64,000 nucleotides of DNA from contig NZ_CAJXTC010000014.1 in assembly GCF_913060805.1 (NCBI RefSeq), positions 61,954 to 125,953 of the forward strand, given 5' to 3'. Shown here one piece after another: positions 7,732 to 17,380 of the stretch. A model generated the notes under the pieces. That model saw nothing but the letters and a program-made list of their open reading frames with translations, searched no databases and was not told the origin of the DNA. The translations under genes were made by a program, and so were the position numbers. Each line of letters begins with the position of its first letter. The first letter of the stretch is position 1. This DNA comes from an uncultured Draconibacterium sp. (lineage in GTDB: Bacteria; Bacteroidota; Bacteroidia; Bacteroidales; Prolixibacteraceae).

Positions 7732-10551
7732 TTACAGTTCGTATAAAACCGGGTCGCCTAAACCGATATTCTTTAATGCTGAAAGTTGCGTTTCTGCATC
7801 GCCAACAACAACATAATACATGTGTTCCGGATCCAGTAATTTCTGAGCGAGTGCTTTGTGCTGCTCAGGCGTTAACGACTTGATAAACTCTTCCTCTTGC
7901 TTCACGTAATCGAAAGGCAAATCGTAAGCACTAATATTGGTAAGCATCGAATGTAATGCACCCAGCGTTTCAAAACCGCGGGCATTCGATTTTATCAGCG
8001 CATCTTTGGTAAACTGCAAATCGGTATCCGAAATTCCTTCGCGGTATTTTTCAATTTCGTCTTTAAAAATCTGCACCGATTCTTCAGTAGCCGTTGTGCG
8101 AACACTCGAGCTTGCCTGGAAAGTTCCGTAATTTTTACCTCCCGAGAAATAAGTTCTCGCACCATAAGTGTAGCCTTTTTCTTCGCGCAGTATCAGGTTT
8201 ACAATTCCGTTGAAACTTCCGCCCAACTTGTAATTCATTACAGTTGCCTTTTCAAAATCGTCAGAAGTGCGCGGAATGGCATTTTGGCCAATGTTAATTA
8301 CCGACTGTTTTGCCCCCGGAACATCAACAAAATAGATGGCTGATTTCTCCGGAAGTTTTGGCGCTGCAATTTCAGGAAATACAACATCGTGTGCTTCCCA
8401 GTTCGAGCTCAAACTTGCTAATCCTGTTACAACCCTGTCGTGATCAATTTTACCTACAACGTGCATCCGTGCCACAGATGGCGAAATTGCTTTGCTGTAG
8501 AAATCTTTCAAATCATCCATAGTTATCGATTCCAGGCTTTCAACAGTACCTGAAGTTGGCATTGCCAGAATATTATCGTCGCCATAAACCAACTTATCGA
8601 AGGCCACCATTGCCAAATAATTAGGATTGGCTTCGTTGCGTTTAACACTGTTTATCATTCGCGATTTTACCAGCTCGAATTGCTCCTCGTCCCAACGCGG
8701 TTGCAACAAAATCTCTTCAACCAGCGCCAACGTTTTTTCATAGTTTCGGGTAAGGCTGTTCACATAAACCGAAATACTTTCGGTACCTGCCCGAACGCTA
8801 ATATTAGCACCAAGCAAATCGATTTCTTCTTCCAGTTCTTCTGGCGTTTTTGTTGCGGTCCCCTCCATTAACATGCTCGCCATAAAACTTGCCACTCCGG
8901 CTTTATCTGTAGGAGCCAGAATATGACCGCCGTCGATAATAATTGAATATTGAACCAAAGGCAATTCGTTATGCTCAATGCCGTAAACTTTAATGCCGTT
9001 TGCGGTTTCATCGGTCCAAACTGCAGGTACAGAAATTTCAGGATCAGGTCCTTTCGCCGGTTCCACCGAACGATCAAATTCTGTTGGTGTTTTTGCAATC
9101 TCTTCGTCTTCCGCAATTGCCGACTGATCAACTTGTGTAGCCTCTAAAATATTCTCTTCAACAATGCCTGCATCAACCGAATTTTCGGCAATCAGATCAA
9201 GCTGCCCTTTAGGCACAAAACTGGTTGCCAGGTAATTTTTTCCTTTGATATATTTGTCGTAAACACGGTTGATATCGTCGATTGTTACGGCTTGAATTTT
9301 TGCAATGTCTTCCTCAATAAAACTAGGCGATCCGGCAAATTCGTTATACATCGCCAACTGAAATGACTTATTCAGCACCGAACTAACACCATTGTAAAAC
9401 TGTGTTTCCAAACCGGCTTTGTGCTTTTCCAGGTCTTTCTCTGTAATTCCCTCCTCTTCAAACAACTGAAATGCTTCGAACACGGCATTTTCAACATCGG
9501 CAAGACTTGTTCCGGCATTGGCATTTACAGAGACAGTAAACTGCCCGGCCAACTCCATCGGGCGACTGTATACCGATGCACGCGGTGCCAATTTTTTGTC
9601 CTTTACAATAACCCGGTAAAAAGGCGATTTTTTGCCGCTTCCCAAGACTTGTGAAAGAAATCTCAGTGCATATGCATCGTCGTTGTATTGTTCTACAGTT
9701 GGCCAAATCATGGTTAACTGCGGTGTCCGGGCAAAATTATCTTCGTGATACAGTTTTTTGGTTTCTTCCAGTGTTACATTCTGCGGCTCCATATCTGCCA
9801 CCTTATCTCCTCCCGGAATTTCACCAAAATACTTCTCGAGCATTGGCTTTACATCCTCTTCCTCGAAATCGCCGGCTAACACAATTGTGGTATTGTTAGG
9901 CACATAAAATTTCGAGTGAAAGGCTTTTACATCATCAACCGACGCATTGAATAAATCTTCCATTTCGCCAATTACAGTCCAGCTGTACGGATGACCTGCC
10001 GGATACAGATTTTTGGCAATTACCCACTGGTTAAAACCGTAAGGACGGTTATCATAGGATTGACGTTTTTCATTTTGAACAACATTTTGCTGGTTGGCAA
10101 ATGCCGAATTGGTTACCGTATTCTCCAGGTAACCCATGCGATCTGATTCCATCCAAAGCACCATTTCGAGTGCATTTTTAGGAACAACCTCATAATAAAT
10201 AGTTTGGTCGTTTCCGGTTCCGCCATTTAATGTTCCTCCGGCCGACTGAATTTTTGAGAAGAATTCATCCTGACCAACATTTTCTGACTGCTGAAACATC
10301 ATATGCTCGAACAAGTGAGCAAAGCCGGTTTTACCGGGAACTTCGCGGTTTGACCCGACGTGATACATAATTGCAACGGCTACGATCGGGTCTGATTTGT
10401 CCTGGTGTAAAATTACATCAAGACCGTTATCCAGCTGATACTGAACGTACGGTACCGAAAGTTTTTCATCGTTTTGTTTTGTGGTAGTGCACGAACTCAG
10501 AAACAGTATGAATGCAAAACTGAGACTGAGGAGAAAACTTAGTTTTTTCAT
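7732..10551 (-). CDS. M16-family zinc peptidase, lipoprotein (two tandem M16 units)
   Basis: A 939-residue insulinase/pitrilysin-type protease. Residues 1-20 are a lipoprotein signal with lipobox LSSC (C21), so the protein is exported and lipid-anchored. The inverted zinc motif HLFEH is at 79-83 in TGFAHLFEHMMF, and NEKRQSYDNRP near 160 gives the third ligand Glu. The second half (from about 510) repeats the M16 fold without the zinc motif and contains RTSDDFEKATVMNYKLGGSFNG-like and REEKGYTYG parts typical of the non-catalytic half that shapes the peptide chamber. It is a stand-alone gene on the minus strand, bounded by terminators on both sides. Confidence 0.9.
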   Translation of the reverse strand: MKKLSFLLSLSFAFILFLSSCTTTKQNDEKLSVPYVQYQLDNGLDVILHQDKSDPIVAVAIMYHVGSNREVPGKTGFAHLFEHMMFQQSENVGQDEFFSKIQSAGGTLNGGTGNDQTIYYEVVPKNALEMVLWMESDRMGYLENTVTNSAFANQQNVVQNEKRQSYDNRPYGFNQWVIAKNLYPAGHPYSWTVIGEMEDLFNASVDDVKAFHSKFYVPNNTTIVLAGDFEEEDVKPMLEKYFGEIPGGDKVADMEPQNVTLEETKKLYHEDNFARTPQLTMIWPTVEQYNDDAYALRFLSQVLGSGKKSPFYRVIVKDKKLAPRASVYSRPMELAGQFTVSVNANAGTSLADVENAVFEAFQLFEEEGITEKDLEKHKAGLETQFYNGVSSVLNKSFQLAMYNEFAGSPSFIEEDIAKIQAVTIDDINRVYDKYIKGKNYLATSFVPKGQLDLIAENSVDAGIVEENILEATQVDQSAIAEDEEIAKTPTEFDRSVEPAKGPDPEISVPAVWTDETANGIKVYGIEHNELPLVQYSIIIDGGHILAPTDKAGVASFMASMLMEGTATKTPEELEEEIDLLGANISVRAGTESISVYVNSLTRNYEKTLALVEEILLQPRWDEEQFELVKSRMINSVKRNEANPNYLAMVAFDKLVYGDDNILAMPTSGTVESLESITMDDLKDFYSKAISPSVARMHVVGKIDHDRVVTGLASLSSNWEAHDVVFPEIAAPKLPEKSAIYFVDVPGAKQSVINIGQNAIPRTSDDFEKATVMNYKLGGSFNGIVNLILREEKGYTYGARTYFSGGKNYGTFQASSSVRTTATEESVQIFKDEIEKYREGISDTDLQFTKDALIKSNARGFETLGALHSMLTNISAYDLPFDYVKQEEEFIKSLTPEQHKALAQKLLDPEHMYYVVVGDAETQLSALKNIGLGDPVLYEL

Positions 10552-10657
10552 GATTTAAGGTGTATTGAATTGTTTTTTACGAAGTTAGTACAAAATGTAA
10601 ATAATCAAAACATTGTTAAGTATCAATATTTGCAACCAATGCCTTAGGTTAGGCCAT

Positions 10658-10689
10658 AAAAAAACAGGAACCAAACGGCTCCTGTTTTT
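10658..10689 (-). terminator. Terminator of the DHOD-like gene
   Basis: AAAAACAGGA and TCCTGTTTTT form a stem closed by CC/GG with one mismatch and an AAAC loop. T-runs on both strands make it potentially bidirectional; it lies just after the minus-strand gene ending at 10714. Confidence 0.75.
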
Positions 10690-10713
10690 CTATGCTACGA
10701 AAAATCTACTCAA

Positions 10714-11727
10714 TTAAACCATCGGATATTTTTTGAAAATATCTTCCGATTTAGTTAGTATATCAACATATTGTGCACGCTGATAAGCAAATGGATCTTT
10801 CATGTTTTTACGCGAAAGTTTTCCTCTGAAATCAGCTAAAGTTTTATATCCTTTGTCGTCCATCCATTTATTAATGTCCATTAAAATATCAGAAACTACT
10901 GATGGCGAATTACGGTAAATAGTACTTACCATTTGTACCACATCGGCACCGGCAAGCAGCATTTTTATTACATCGTTGGCATCATAAATTCCCCGACTCA
11001 CACAAACACTTCCCTCAACATTTCCATGCAGCAAACCTGCGTAACGCAAACTTATCATGTGGTCTTTTGGATTGCTTAATTCCCATGGATAGAAATATTC
11101 TTCTTTGTCAATATCTATTTCGGGTTGGAAAAAGCGGTTAAACAGCACGTAGCCATCAGCACCGGCCTCATCCACCTTTTTAATAAAGTTCAGCGGATTG
11201 GTGTAAAACAAACTCATTTTTACACTTACAGGAATTTTAACCACTTGTTTAATGGCCTTAACAATTTGCACCTGCTTGTCTTCAATCGATTCGCCGGTAA
11301 CCTCGAAATAACCAGGCACCGCATAAAGATTGATTTCCAAACCGGCCACTCCTGTTTTCTCCAGTTCCTGTGCATATTCAACCCAGGTTGGTTCGTAAAT
11401 GGCGTTCAAACTTGCAAACACAGGTACATCAACACTTTTTACCAGTTTCTCAACATTATATAAATGCTCTTTTGGTCCGGCGTGTTTTAATCCCGGAAAA
11501 AGATCGGTCATCTCTGCATTACGATCTTCGTATTCACTAAGAAGCTCGTCCATTTGAAGACTTTCGAGCTGAATTTGCTCCTCAAAAAGCGAACGATAAA
11601 CAATCGCCCCAATTCCGGCTTCTTCAATTTGTTTGATTACATCGGGTTTCGATACTAAGTTACTTGCTCCAAGTATGAGTGGATTTTTTAACTCTACACC
11701 CATATAAGTTGTTGTAAGATTTGCCAT
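10714..11727 (-). CDS. Dihydroorotate dehydrogenase-like FMN protein
   Basis: A 337-residue TIM-barrel flavoprotein related to dihydroorotate dehydrogenase and the PreA half of dihydropyrimidine dehydrogenase. Recognisable parts are YMGVELKNPLILGAS at the N-terminus, GLEINLY (about 155) and SVKMS (about 193) lining the flavin, and C-terminal GADVVQMVSTIYR for FMN phosphate binding. The loop near residue 107 reads FASLNA, so the catalytic Cys/Ser of true PyrD is not clear; pyrimidine synthesis cannot be assumed. No pyr genes are adjacent. ATG at 11727; it has its own terminator. Confidence 0.75.
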   Translation of the reverse strand: MANLTTTYMGVELKNPLILGASNLVSKPDVIKQIEEAGIGAIVYRSLFEEQIQLESLQMDELLSEYEDRNAEMTDLFPGLKHAGPKEHLYNVEKLVKSVDVPVFASLNAIYEPTWVEYAQELEKTGVAGLEINLYAVPGYFEVTGESIEDKQVQIVKAIKQVVKIPVSVKMSLFYTNPLNFIKKVDEAGADGYVLFNRFFQPEIDIDKEEYFYPWELSNPKDHMISLRYAGLLHGNVEGSVCVSRGIYDANDVIKMLLAGADVVQMVSTIYRNSPSVVSDILMDINKWMDDKGYKTLADFRGKLSRKNMKDPFAYQRAQYVDILTKSEDIFKKYPMV

Positions 11728-12151
11728 GGTAGTATTTTTAATGATTAGAATTTACGTTTTCTTAGTGTAACTGAATTTACAAATAATTTGTTCAATAATG
11801 AAGTTAAATTTTGTTTATGTGCGATAGAGACATTGAGACCTGAGACAGTATGTAGATGAGACTTTAAGCGACAAAGGATGATGTGATGAGAAAAACGGAG
11901 GAGTTTGTAAAATGCCAAATTGTTGTTATTGTAAAATTGTAAGCTTTCATCGCCACGCAAGAACCCTAATATGCAATACCCGGTGCCAACAGCCTCAAGT
12001 TGTAAAAGCGAAAGAGAGTTACAACTTGTATGTTTCAGTACATAGTTAAACAATTTTCACAATCTGCGCCATCTGCGTTCCGGGCTAATCAAACAAAAAA
12101 AACCACCTGCCTCACGACAGATGGTTCAATATTTTTATGTTCAAAAAATTC
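11728..12151. other. Intergenic region with hppA terminator, no gene supported
   Basis: About 420 bp. A 102-codon minus-strand frame (11745-12053) has no family resemblance, no plausible start region, and a composition unlike the neighbours, so it is not called. Around 11820-12060 there are irregular short repeats (GAGACCTGAGACAG, AAGTTGTAA). The hppA terminator is at 12101-12126. Confidence 0.5.
12101..12126 (-). terminator. Terminator of the membrane pyrophosphatase gene
   Basis: On the minus strand AACCATCTG pairs with CAGGTGGTT (one U-G pair) with an 8-nt loop and is followed by eight T. It is 26 bp past the hppA stop. Confidence 0.8.
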
Positions 12152-14479
12152 TTATAGTAAACTCAATGTTACAGTTAAACCGGCCATTACAACCGAAACC
12201 ATAGTCATCAGTTTAATCAAGATATTCAACGACGGTCCTGAAGTATCTTTGAACGGGTCGCCAACAGTATCGCCAACAACACCTGCGTGGTGTGCTTCGC
12301 TACCTTTACCACCGTAGTTTCCTTTTTCGATGAATTTTTTAGCGTTATCCCATGCACCACCAGCGTTATTCATAAACACAGCTAATGTAAAACCGGCTGT
12401 TAAACCACCAGCCAACAGACCGATTACACCGGCAACACCCATTGTAGCCCCAACAATAACAGGAACTATAATTGCGACTAATGAAGGCACCAACATCTCT
12501 TTCTGTGCTCCTTTAGTTGAAATTTCAACACATTTGGCATATTCAGGTGTAGCGGTTCCTTCAAGGATTCCCTTAATGTCGCGGAACTGACGGCGAACTT
12601 CATCAACCATTGCACCCGCTGCACGTCCAACAGCTTTCATTGTCATTGCACTAAACAAAAATGCCATCATTGAACCTAAGAAAAGACCACCTAAAAACAG
12701 GGGATTAAAAAGTGTAACGTCGTAAGCAGCCGTAAAATCTTTTACAGAAGCAGTTGAAATCTTAATTGCTTGCATTCCATCCTGTGCTGCCGGAGCAATA
12801 TCATTATAAAAGATATATGATCCTTTGGTAACAAATCCTTCTCCGGCTGTTGCTATTTTTCCAAACCACAATCTAATTTCTTCCATATAAGCAGAAATTA
12901 AAGCCATTGCTGTTAGTGCTGCAGAACCAATCGCAAATCCTTTACCGGTTGCTGCTGTTGTATTTCCCAGCATATCTAAAGCATCTGTTCTTTCACGAAC
13001 TTCTGGCGGAAGCTCAGCCATTTCTGCGTTACCTCCTGCATTATCAGCAATAGGTCCGAATGCATCGGTAGCCAATGTAATACCCAGTGTAGACAACATA
13101 CCTACAGCAGCAAAACCAATTCCGTAAACCCCCATAGCAAAGTGAGTTGCTCCACCTGCTGCCCAGAATGATCCCATAATACCAAGTACAATGGTTACAA
13201 CCGGAATCCAGGTTGAGTACATACCAACAGCTAAACCGTCAATAATAGTAGTTGCAGGTCCTTGTTGCGCTTGTTCGGCAATACCTTTTGTAGGCTTATA
13301 TTCATCTGATGTAAAATATTCAGTAGCCTGCCCGATAATAACACCGGCAGCCAATCCAATAATTACAGCCCAGAAAACCCCCCAGGTAACCCAACCAAGG
13401 TAAGCCATTCCGGCCATTGCGAGAAGAATCAAAAATGAACTTCCTCCGGTACCAATTAACAGAGCATTTAATAAATTTTTCTGTGTAGCCGATTCTTTGG
13501 TACGAACCATGAAGATTCCCACTATGGAAAGAATAATTCCAATGGCAGCAACAAGCATAGGAGCTGTAACAGCTTTAATAGGATCGATACCTGTATCAGA
13601 AAGTACAATCACAGGAAGAGCGGCACCAAGAGCAGCGGTTGCCAAAATAGAGCCAGCGTATGATTCGTAAAGGTCGGCTCCCATACCGGCAACGTCACCA
13701 ACATTATCACCAACGTTATCGGCTATAGTTGCAGGGTTACGCGGATCGTCTTCCGGAATACCGGCTTCCACTTTTCCAACAAGGTCAGCACCTACATCTG
13801 CAGCTTTGGTATAAATACCACCTCCAACACGAGCAAATAATGCTTGTGTAGAAGCACCCATACCAAACGTTAACATGGTAACTGTTATTTCAATTAATTT
13901 TACTCGTTGGCCTGCATCGTTGATTACACCATTAGTTACATAATCTGCACTTCCGTGAACAAAATGAAGCCCTAAGAATTCAGCACCATTAGCCATATGC
14001 TCCGGTGTAAATACAACTTCACTTAGAAAAAAGTACCAGGCTGCAATATCTAACAATGCAAATCCCACAACGATTAACCCCATCACTGCGCCGCTTCGGA
14101 ACGCAACCTGTAAACCTTTATTCAACGACTGCGAAGCTCCGTGAGCTGTACGCGCTGAAGCAAATGTTGCCGTTTTCATTCCCAAAAATCCACAAAGGCC
14201 AGAGAAAAAACCACCAGTTAAAAATGCGATGGGCACAAATGGATTTTGAACGCCAAAATATGCCATAATTGTTAGTAGGATAAAGAGTATTACAAAAACA
14301 ATTCCTACAACCTTGTACTGTCTTTTCAGATAAGCCATTGCACCTTCACGAACGTATTGGGCAATTTCCTTCATTCTGTCAGTACCTTCTGAATTCTTCA
14401 TCATCGATTTGAAGAATATCCAGGCAAATACCAACGCCAAAATCGAGGCAATTGGCACTATAATAAAAATACTGCTCAT
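12152..14479 (-). CDS. hppA: Ion-translocating membrane pyrophosphatase
   Basis: Couples pyrophosphate hydrolysis to pumping H+ or Na+ across the inner membrane. At 775 residues with about 16 hydrophobic segments it has the usual size. The catalytic signature [11 protein letters not shown] begins at D228, followed by [19 protein letters not shown] with the metal-binding Asp residues; a second acidic motif [15 protein letters not shown] lies in the C-terminal half. The sequence [10 protein letters not shown] has Ala where K+-independent enzymes carry Lys, which marks the K+-dependent class (established family rule). Whether Na+, H+ or both are pumped cannot be decided here. ATG at 14479; TATCTTTG upstream is a likely promoter. 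Confidence 0.95.
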   Translation of the reverse strand: MSSIFIIVPIASILALVFAWIFFKSMMKNSEGTDRMKEIAQYVREGAMAYLKRQYKVVGIVFVILFILLTIMAYFGVQNPFVPIAFLTGGFFSGLCGFLGMKTATFASARTAHGASQSLNKGLQVAFRSGAVMGLIVVGFALLDIAAWYFFLSEVVFTPEHMANGAEFLGLHFVHGSADYVTNGVINDAGQRVKLIEITVTMLTFGMGASTQALFARVGGGIYTKAADVGADLVGKVEAGIPEDDPRNPATIADNVGDNVGDVAGMGADLYESYAGSILATAALGAALPVIVLSDTGIDPIKAVTAPMLVAAIGIILSIVGIFMVRTKESATQKNLLNALLIGTGGSSFLILLAMAGMAYLGWVTWGVFWAVIIGLAAGVIIGQATEYFTSDEYKPTKGIAEQAQQGPATTIIDGLAVGMYSTWIPVVTIVLGIMGSFWAAGGATHFAMGVYGIGFAAVGMLSTLGITLATDAFGPIADNAGGNAEMAELPPEVRERTDALDMLGNTTAATGKGFAIGSAALTAMALISAYMEEIRLWFGKIATAGEGFVTKGSYIFYNDIAPAAQDGMQAIKISTASVKDFTAAYDVTLFNPLFLGGLFLGSMMAFLFSAMTMKAVGRAAGAMVDEVRRQFRDIKGILEGTATPEYAKCVEISTKGAQKEMLVPSLVAIIVPVIVGATMGVAGVIGLLAGGLTAGFTLAVFMNNAGGAWDNAKKFIEKGNYGGKGSEAHHAGVVGDTVGDPFKDTSGPSLNILIKLMTMVSVVMAGLTVTLSLL

Positions 14480-14798
14480 AAATTGATAATTTTAGTGTAG
14501 CTTTTGGCTACGGTTTAGTATTAAATTGAAAATTGTTCTTCTTTTGGTTTCCAGTCCGGTTTTACAAAAAAAAGTTTTTGCAATAGACAAAGATAAATTT
14601 CTACACGAGATGAGGATTATTAGCTTATGTATTTGACAACAGGTTGAATATTTTTTAACACTAATCTAAAAAGCTTAACATCCGCCAAGCATTTCGTCTA
14701 GAATATCAACTTTTGAATAGATTTTTAACACGCAAACAAACTCCCTTTAAAAATATTGCTACATTCAACATCAATAATATTACTTTTTGAATTTACAA
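14480..14798. other. Divergent intergenic region hppA / metalloprotease
   Basis: About 320 bp, AT-rich, between divergent genes. It holds the candidate hppA -7 element (14588-14595) and must hold the promoter of the metalloprotease gene. No frame, repeat or strong hairpin seen. Confidence 0.5.
14588..14595 (-). promoter_or_regulatory. Candidate -7 promoter element for hppA
   Basis: The minus strand reads TATCTTTG, a perfect TAnnTTTG element, 108 bp before the hppA ATG. No -33 TTG is found at the standard spacing. Confidence 0.4.
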
Positions 14799-17174
14799 AT
14801 GAAAAAACATTACTTACTTATTTTAATCATTGCCCTATCGATTGGCATATCAGAAGTTGCGGCTCAGGAATTCTCCGGCTTTTTCAATTTTACCTATAAC
14901 GAAGATGACGGAAAAATTGAACTGGCAATCAACCAACTTAACACTGAGTTTTTATATGTAACATCGCTGGCCTCGGGTGTGGGTTCGAACGACCTCGGTC
15001 TCGATCGTGGGAAATTAACCGGAACACATGTTGTTAAGTTCGTAAAAGCCGGTAATAAACTTTTACTAACGGAAGTAAATTATGATTACCGAGCATCGAG
15101 CAGTAATGCCGACGAGGTGAAAGCTGTCGACGATGCATTTGCCACCTCAGTATTGTGGGGCTTTACTATTAAAGAAGAAGAAGAAGACGGCACTTATTAC
15201 GTTGACGCTACTGATTTTCTGCTCGAGGATCGTGGACGCGTTGCAACAACTTTGCAAGGTTCTTATAAGATTGACAAATCAAGATCAGCCATTTATCAGG
15301 ATGGTTTGAGAAGCTTCCCTAAAAACTGCGAGTTTGAAGCGATACTGACTTTCACCGGGAAACCCGCAGGAAGGCTGGTTGGAAGTGTTACTCCGTCAGC
15401 TGATGCAGTGACGATCAGGCAGCATCATTCGTTTATTGAACTTCCTGATGACAATTATAAAGTACGTGAATTTGATCCGCGTGCAGGCTACGGTGGCATT
15501 AGTTATATGGATTATGCCACTCCGATTGACGAGCCGATAACCAAACGATTTATTCGTCGTCATCGTCTGGAAAAGAAAGATCCGAATGCAGCCATCAGCG
15601 AACCGGTTGAGCCCATAATTTATTATGTAGACCGTGGAGCACCGGAACCAATAAAATCGGCACTAATTGAGGGGGCCAGTTGGTGGAATCAGGCTTATGA
15701 GGCTGCCGGTTTTAAAAATGGTTTTATTGTAAAAGAAATGCCCGAAGGCGCCGACATGCTCGATGTTCGTTACAACGTTATTCAATGGGTGCACCGCTCA
15801 ACACGCGGTTGGTCGTATGGTGCTTCGGTAATGGATCCACGCACCGGAGAGATTCTGAAAGGACATGTGTCGCTAGGTTCATTGCGCATCCGTCAGGATT
15901 TTATGATCGCCCAGGGATTGATATCGCCTTACGGAGGAGACGCAAAAGAAGTGGAGCGCGCCAAAGAAATGGCATTGGCCCGCATCCGCCAGTTATCGGC
16001 GCACGAAGTTGGACACACTATCGGATTATCGCATGCCTACAGCTCAAGTTCCGAAGGACGAACTTCGGTTATGGATTATCCGCAACCGTTAGTTAAAATT
16101 AAAAACGGGGAAATCGATCTCTCGGAAGCTTACGATGATAAAATTGGAGAATGGGACAAAGTTTCCATTGCTTATGGTTACTCACAATTTCCTGAGGGAA
16201 CCGATGAAAAAGCGGAGCTGAATAAGATCCTTTCAAAAAGTATGGAAAATGGTCTTTCCTTTTTATCCGATGCCACATCATCCAGCGGTGTTCATCCATA
16301 CACGCACCAATGGGATAACGGAGAAAATCCATACGACGAACTGCTTCGCATGATGGAAATACGAAAAATAGCATTGAAGAATTTTGGAGAAAACACCATT
16401 CCAGAAGGCACTCCTTATGCCGAGTTGGAAAATGTTCTGGTACCAATTTACTACTTCCATCGCTACCAGATAACTGCTTCGGCAAAAGTTTTGGGCGGGC
16501 TTAATTATCGTTATGCTTTAAAAGGCGACGACCAATTCGTTGCGCAAATGGTTCCGGCGGAAGAACAGCAAAAAGCGTTGGATGCATTGCTCGCTACTCT
16601 TACTCCCGAGGCACTCGCTATTCCAGAAAATATATTGGAATTAATCCCGCCGCAACCGATGGGATATTACCGTAGTCAGGCAGAAAATGTGAATTCGAAA
16701 ACAGGAGCAACTTTCGACCCGCTGAGTGCAGCAGAAGCACTTGCCAATATGGTTTTTAGCGAAATTACCGACTCCAGAAGAGCACAACGCATGTTGGAAT
16801 ACCACAGCAGAAATGCGGAATTACCCGGTTTGAATTCGGTATTGGATGAAATAATTTCAGCCACATGGAAAGCAGAAAAATCGGAAGGCTACTACGGAGA
16901 ATTGCAAAAAGTGGTGGATAATTCTTTCTTAACTTACCTCGCTGCACTGGCAACCGACGATGCCGCATCAACCGAAGTAAAAGCCATTGCCTGGTTAAAA
17001 CTGCAGGATTTGCTTATATACTCAACACAGAAATACGCTTTGTCAAGCGGCAGCACTAAAGCGCATTATGGTTATGCGATGTCAAGGATCACTCAGTTTG
17101 AAAAAGATCCTGAGAAATTTAAAATTGCACGGGAAGTTATGCCTCCGCAAGGGGCACCCATTGGGATGGAATAA
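14799..17174 (+). CDS. Secreted zinc-dependent metalloprotease (DUF5117/DUF4953 type)
   Basis: A 791-residue exported protein. The signal peptide spans about residues 1-22 (hydrophobic core ILIIALSIGIS, ending near VAAQ). The metzincin-like zinc site HEVGHTIGLSH is at 402-412, with catalytic Glu 403. Upstream beta-rich sequence with DRG-type loops matches the DUF5117/5118 part that precedes the DUF4953 peptidase core in Bacteroidota. ATG at 14799 is chosen over an in-frame TTG at 14787. It is probably periplasmic or outer-membrane associated; the target is unknown. The gene stands alone and is followed by a MITE-like palindrome. Confidence 0.85.
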   Translation: MKKHYLLILIIALSIGISEVAAQEFSGFFNFTYNEDDGKIELAINQLNTEFLYVTSLASGVGSNDLGLDRGKLTGTHVVKFVKAGNKLLLTEVNYDYRASSSNADEVKAVDDAFATSVLWGFTIKEEEEDGTYYVDATDFLLEDRGRVATTLQGSYKIDKSRSAIYQDGLRSFPKNCEFEAILTFTGKPAGRLVGSVTPSADAVTIRQHHSFIELPDDNYKVREFDPRAGYGGISYMDYATPIDEPITKRFIRRHRLEKKDPNAAISEPVEPIIYYVDRGAPEPIKSALIEGASWWNQAYEAAGFKNGFIVKEMPEGADMLDVRYNVIQWVHRSTRGWSYGASVMDPRTGEILKGHVSLGSLRIRQDFMIAQGLISPYGGDAKEVERAKEMALARIRQLSAHEVGHTIGLSHAYSSSSEGRTSVMDYPQPLVKIKNGEIDLSEAYDDKIGEWDKVSIAYGYSQFPEGTDEKAELNKILSKSMENGLSFLSDATSSSGVHPYTHQWDNGENPYDELLRMMEIRKIALKNFGENTIPEGTPYAELENVLVPIYYFHRYQITASAKVLGGLNYRYALKGDDQFVAQMVPAEEQQKALDALLATLTPEALAIPENILELIPPQPMGYYRSQAENVNSKTGATFDPLSAAEALANMVFSEITDSRRAQRMLEYHSRNAELPGLNSVLDEIISATWKAEKSEGYYGELQKVVDNSFLTYLAALATDDAASTEVKAIAWLKLQDLLIYSTQKYALSSGSTKAHYGYAMSRITQFEKDPEKFKIAREVMPPQGAPIGME

Positions 17175-17182
17175 AAAATTAA

Positions 17183-17312
17183 GGAGCTGTCCAACAATGT
17201 CAGAAAGAACGTCATTCTGAACTTGTTTCAGAATCTATTACTACGATATAACTATTTAAAGATCCTGAAACAAGTTCAGGATGACGAAACATAAACTTTT
17301 TTGGACGGCTCC
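17183..17312. repeat. MITE-like palindromic element
   Basis: Outer ends GGAGCTGTCCAA (17183-17194) and TTGGACGGCTCC (17301-17312) are inverted with one mismatch. Inside, a 25-bp arm starting GTCATTCTGAACTTG (17211-17235) pairs with the arm at 17261-17285 with two mismatches, leaving a 25-bp centre. The 130-bp element could fold into one long hairpin and, with the following T-run, may also end transcription of the metalloprotease gene. No transposase is linked. Confidence 0.6.
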
Positions 17313-17327
17313 GTTTTTTATAAAAAA

Positions 17328-17352
17328 TCCCCACAACCAGTGGTTGCAGGGA
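17328..17352 (-). terminator. Terminator of the uxaB-uxaA operon
   Basis: A 12-bp stem TCCCTGCAACCA/TGGTTGTGGGGA (two G-U pairs) with a 1-nt loop, followed on the minus strand by TTTTTT. It lies about 30 bp past the uxaA stop. Confidence 0.75.
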
Positions 17353-17380
17353 CGTAAATAATACTTCTCAATTATGGTAG

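Noticed and set aside
11745..12053. 102-codon minus-strand frame
   Set aside because: No homology recognised, irregular composition, between two terminated units.
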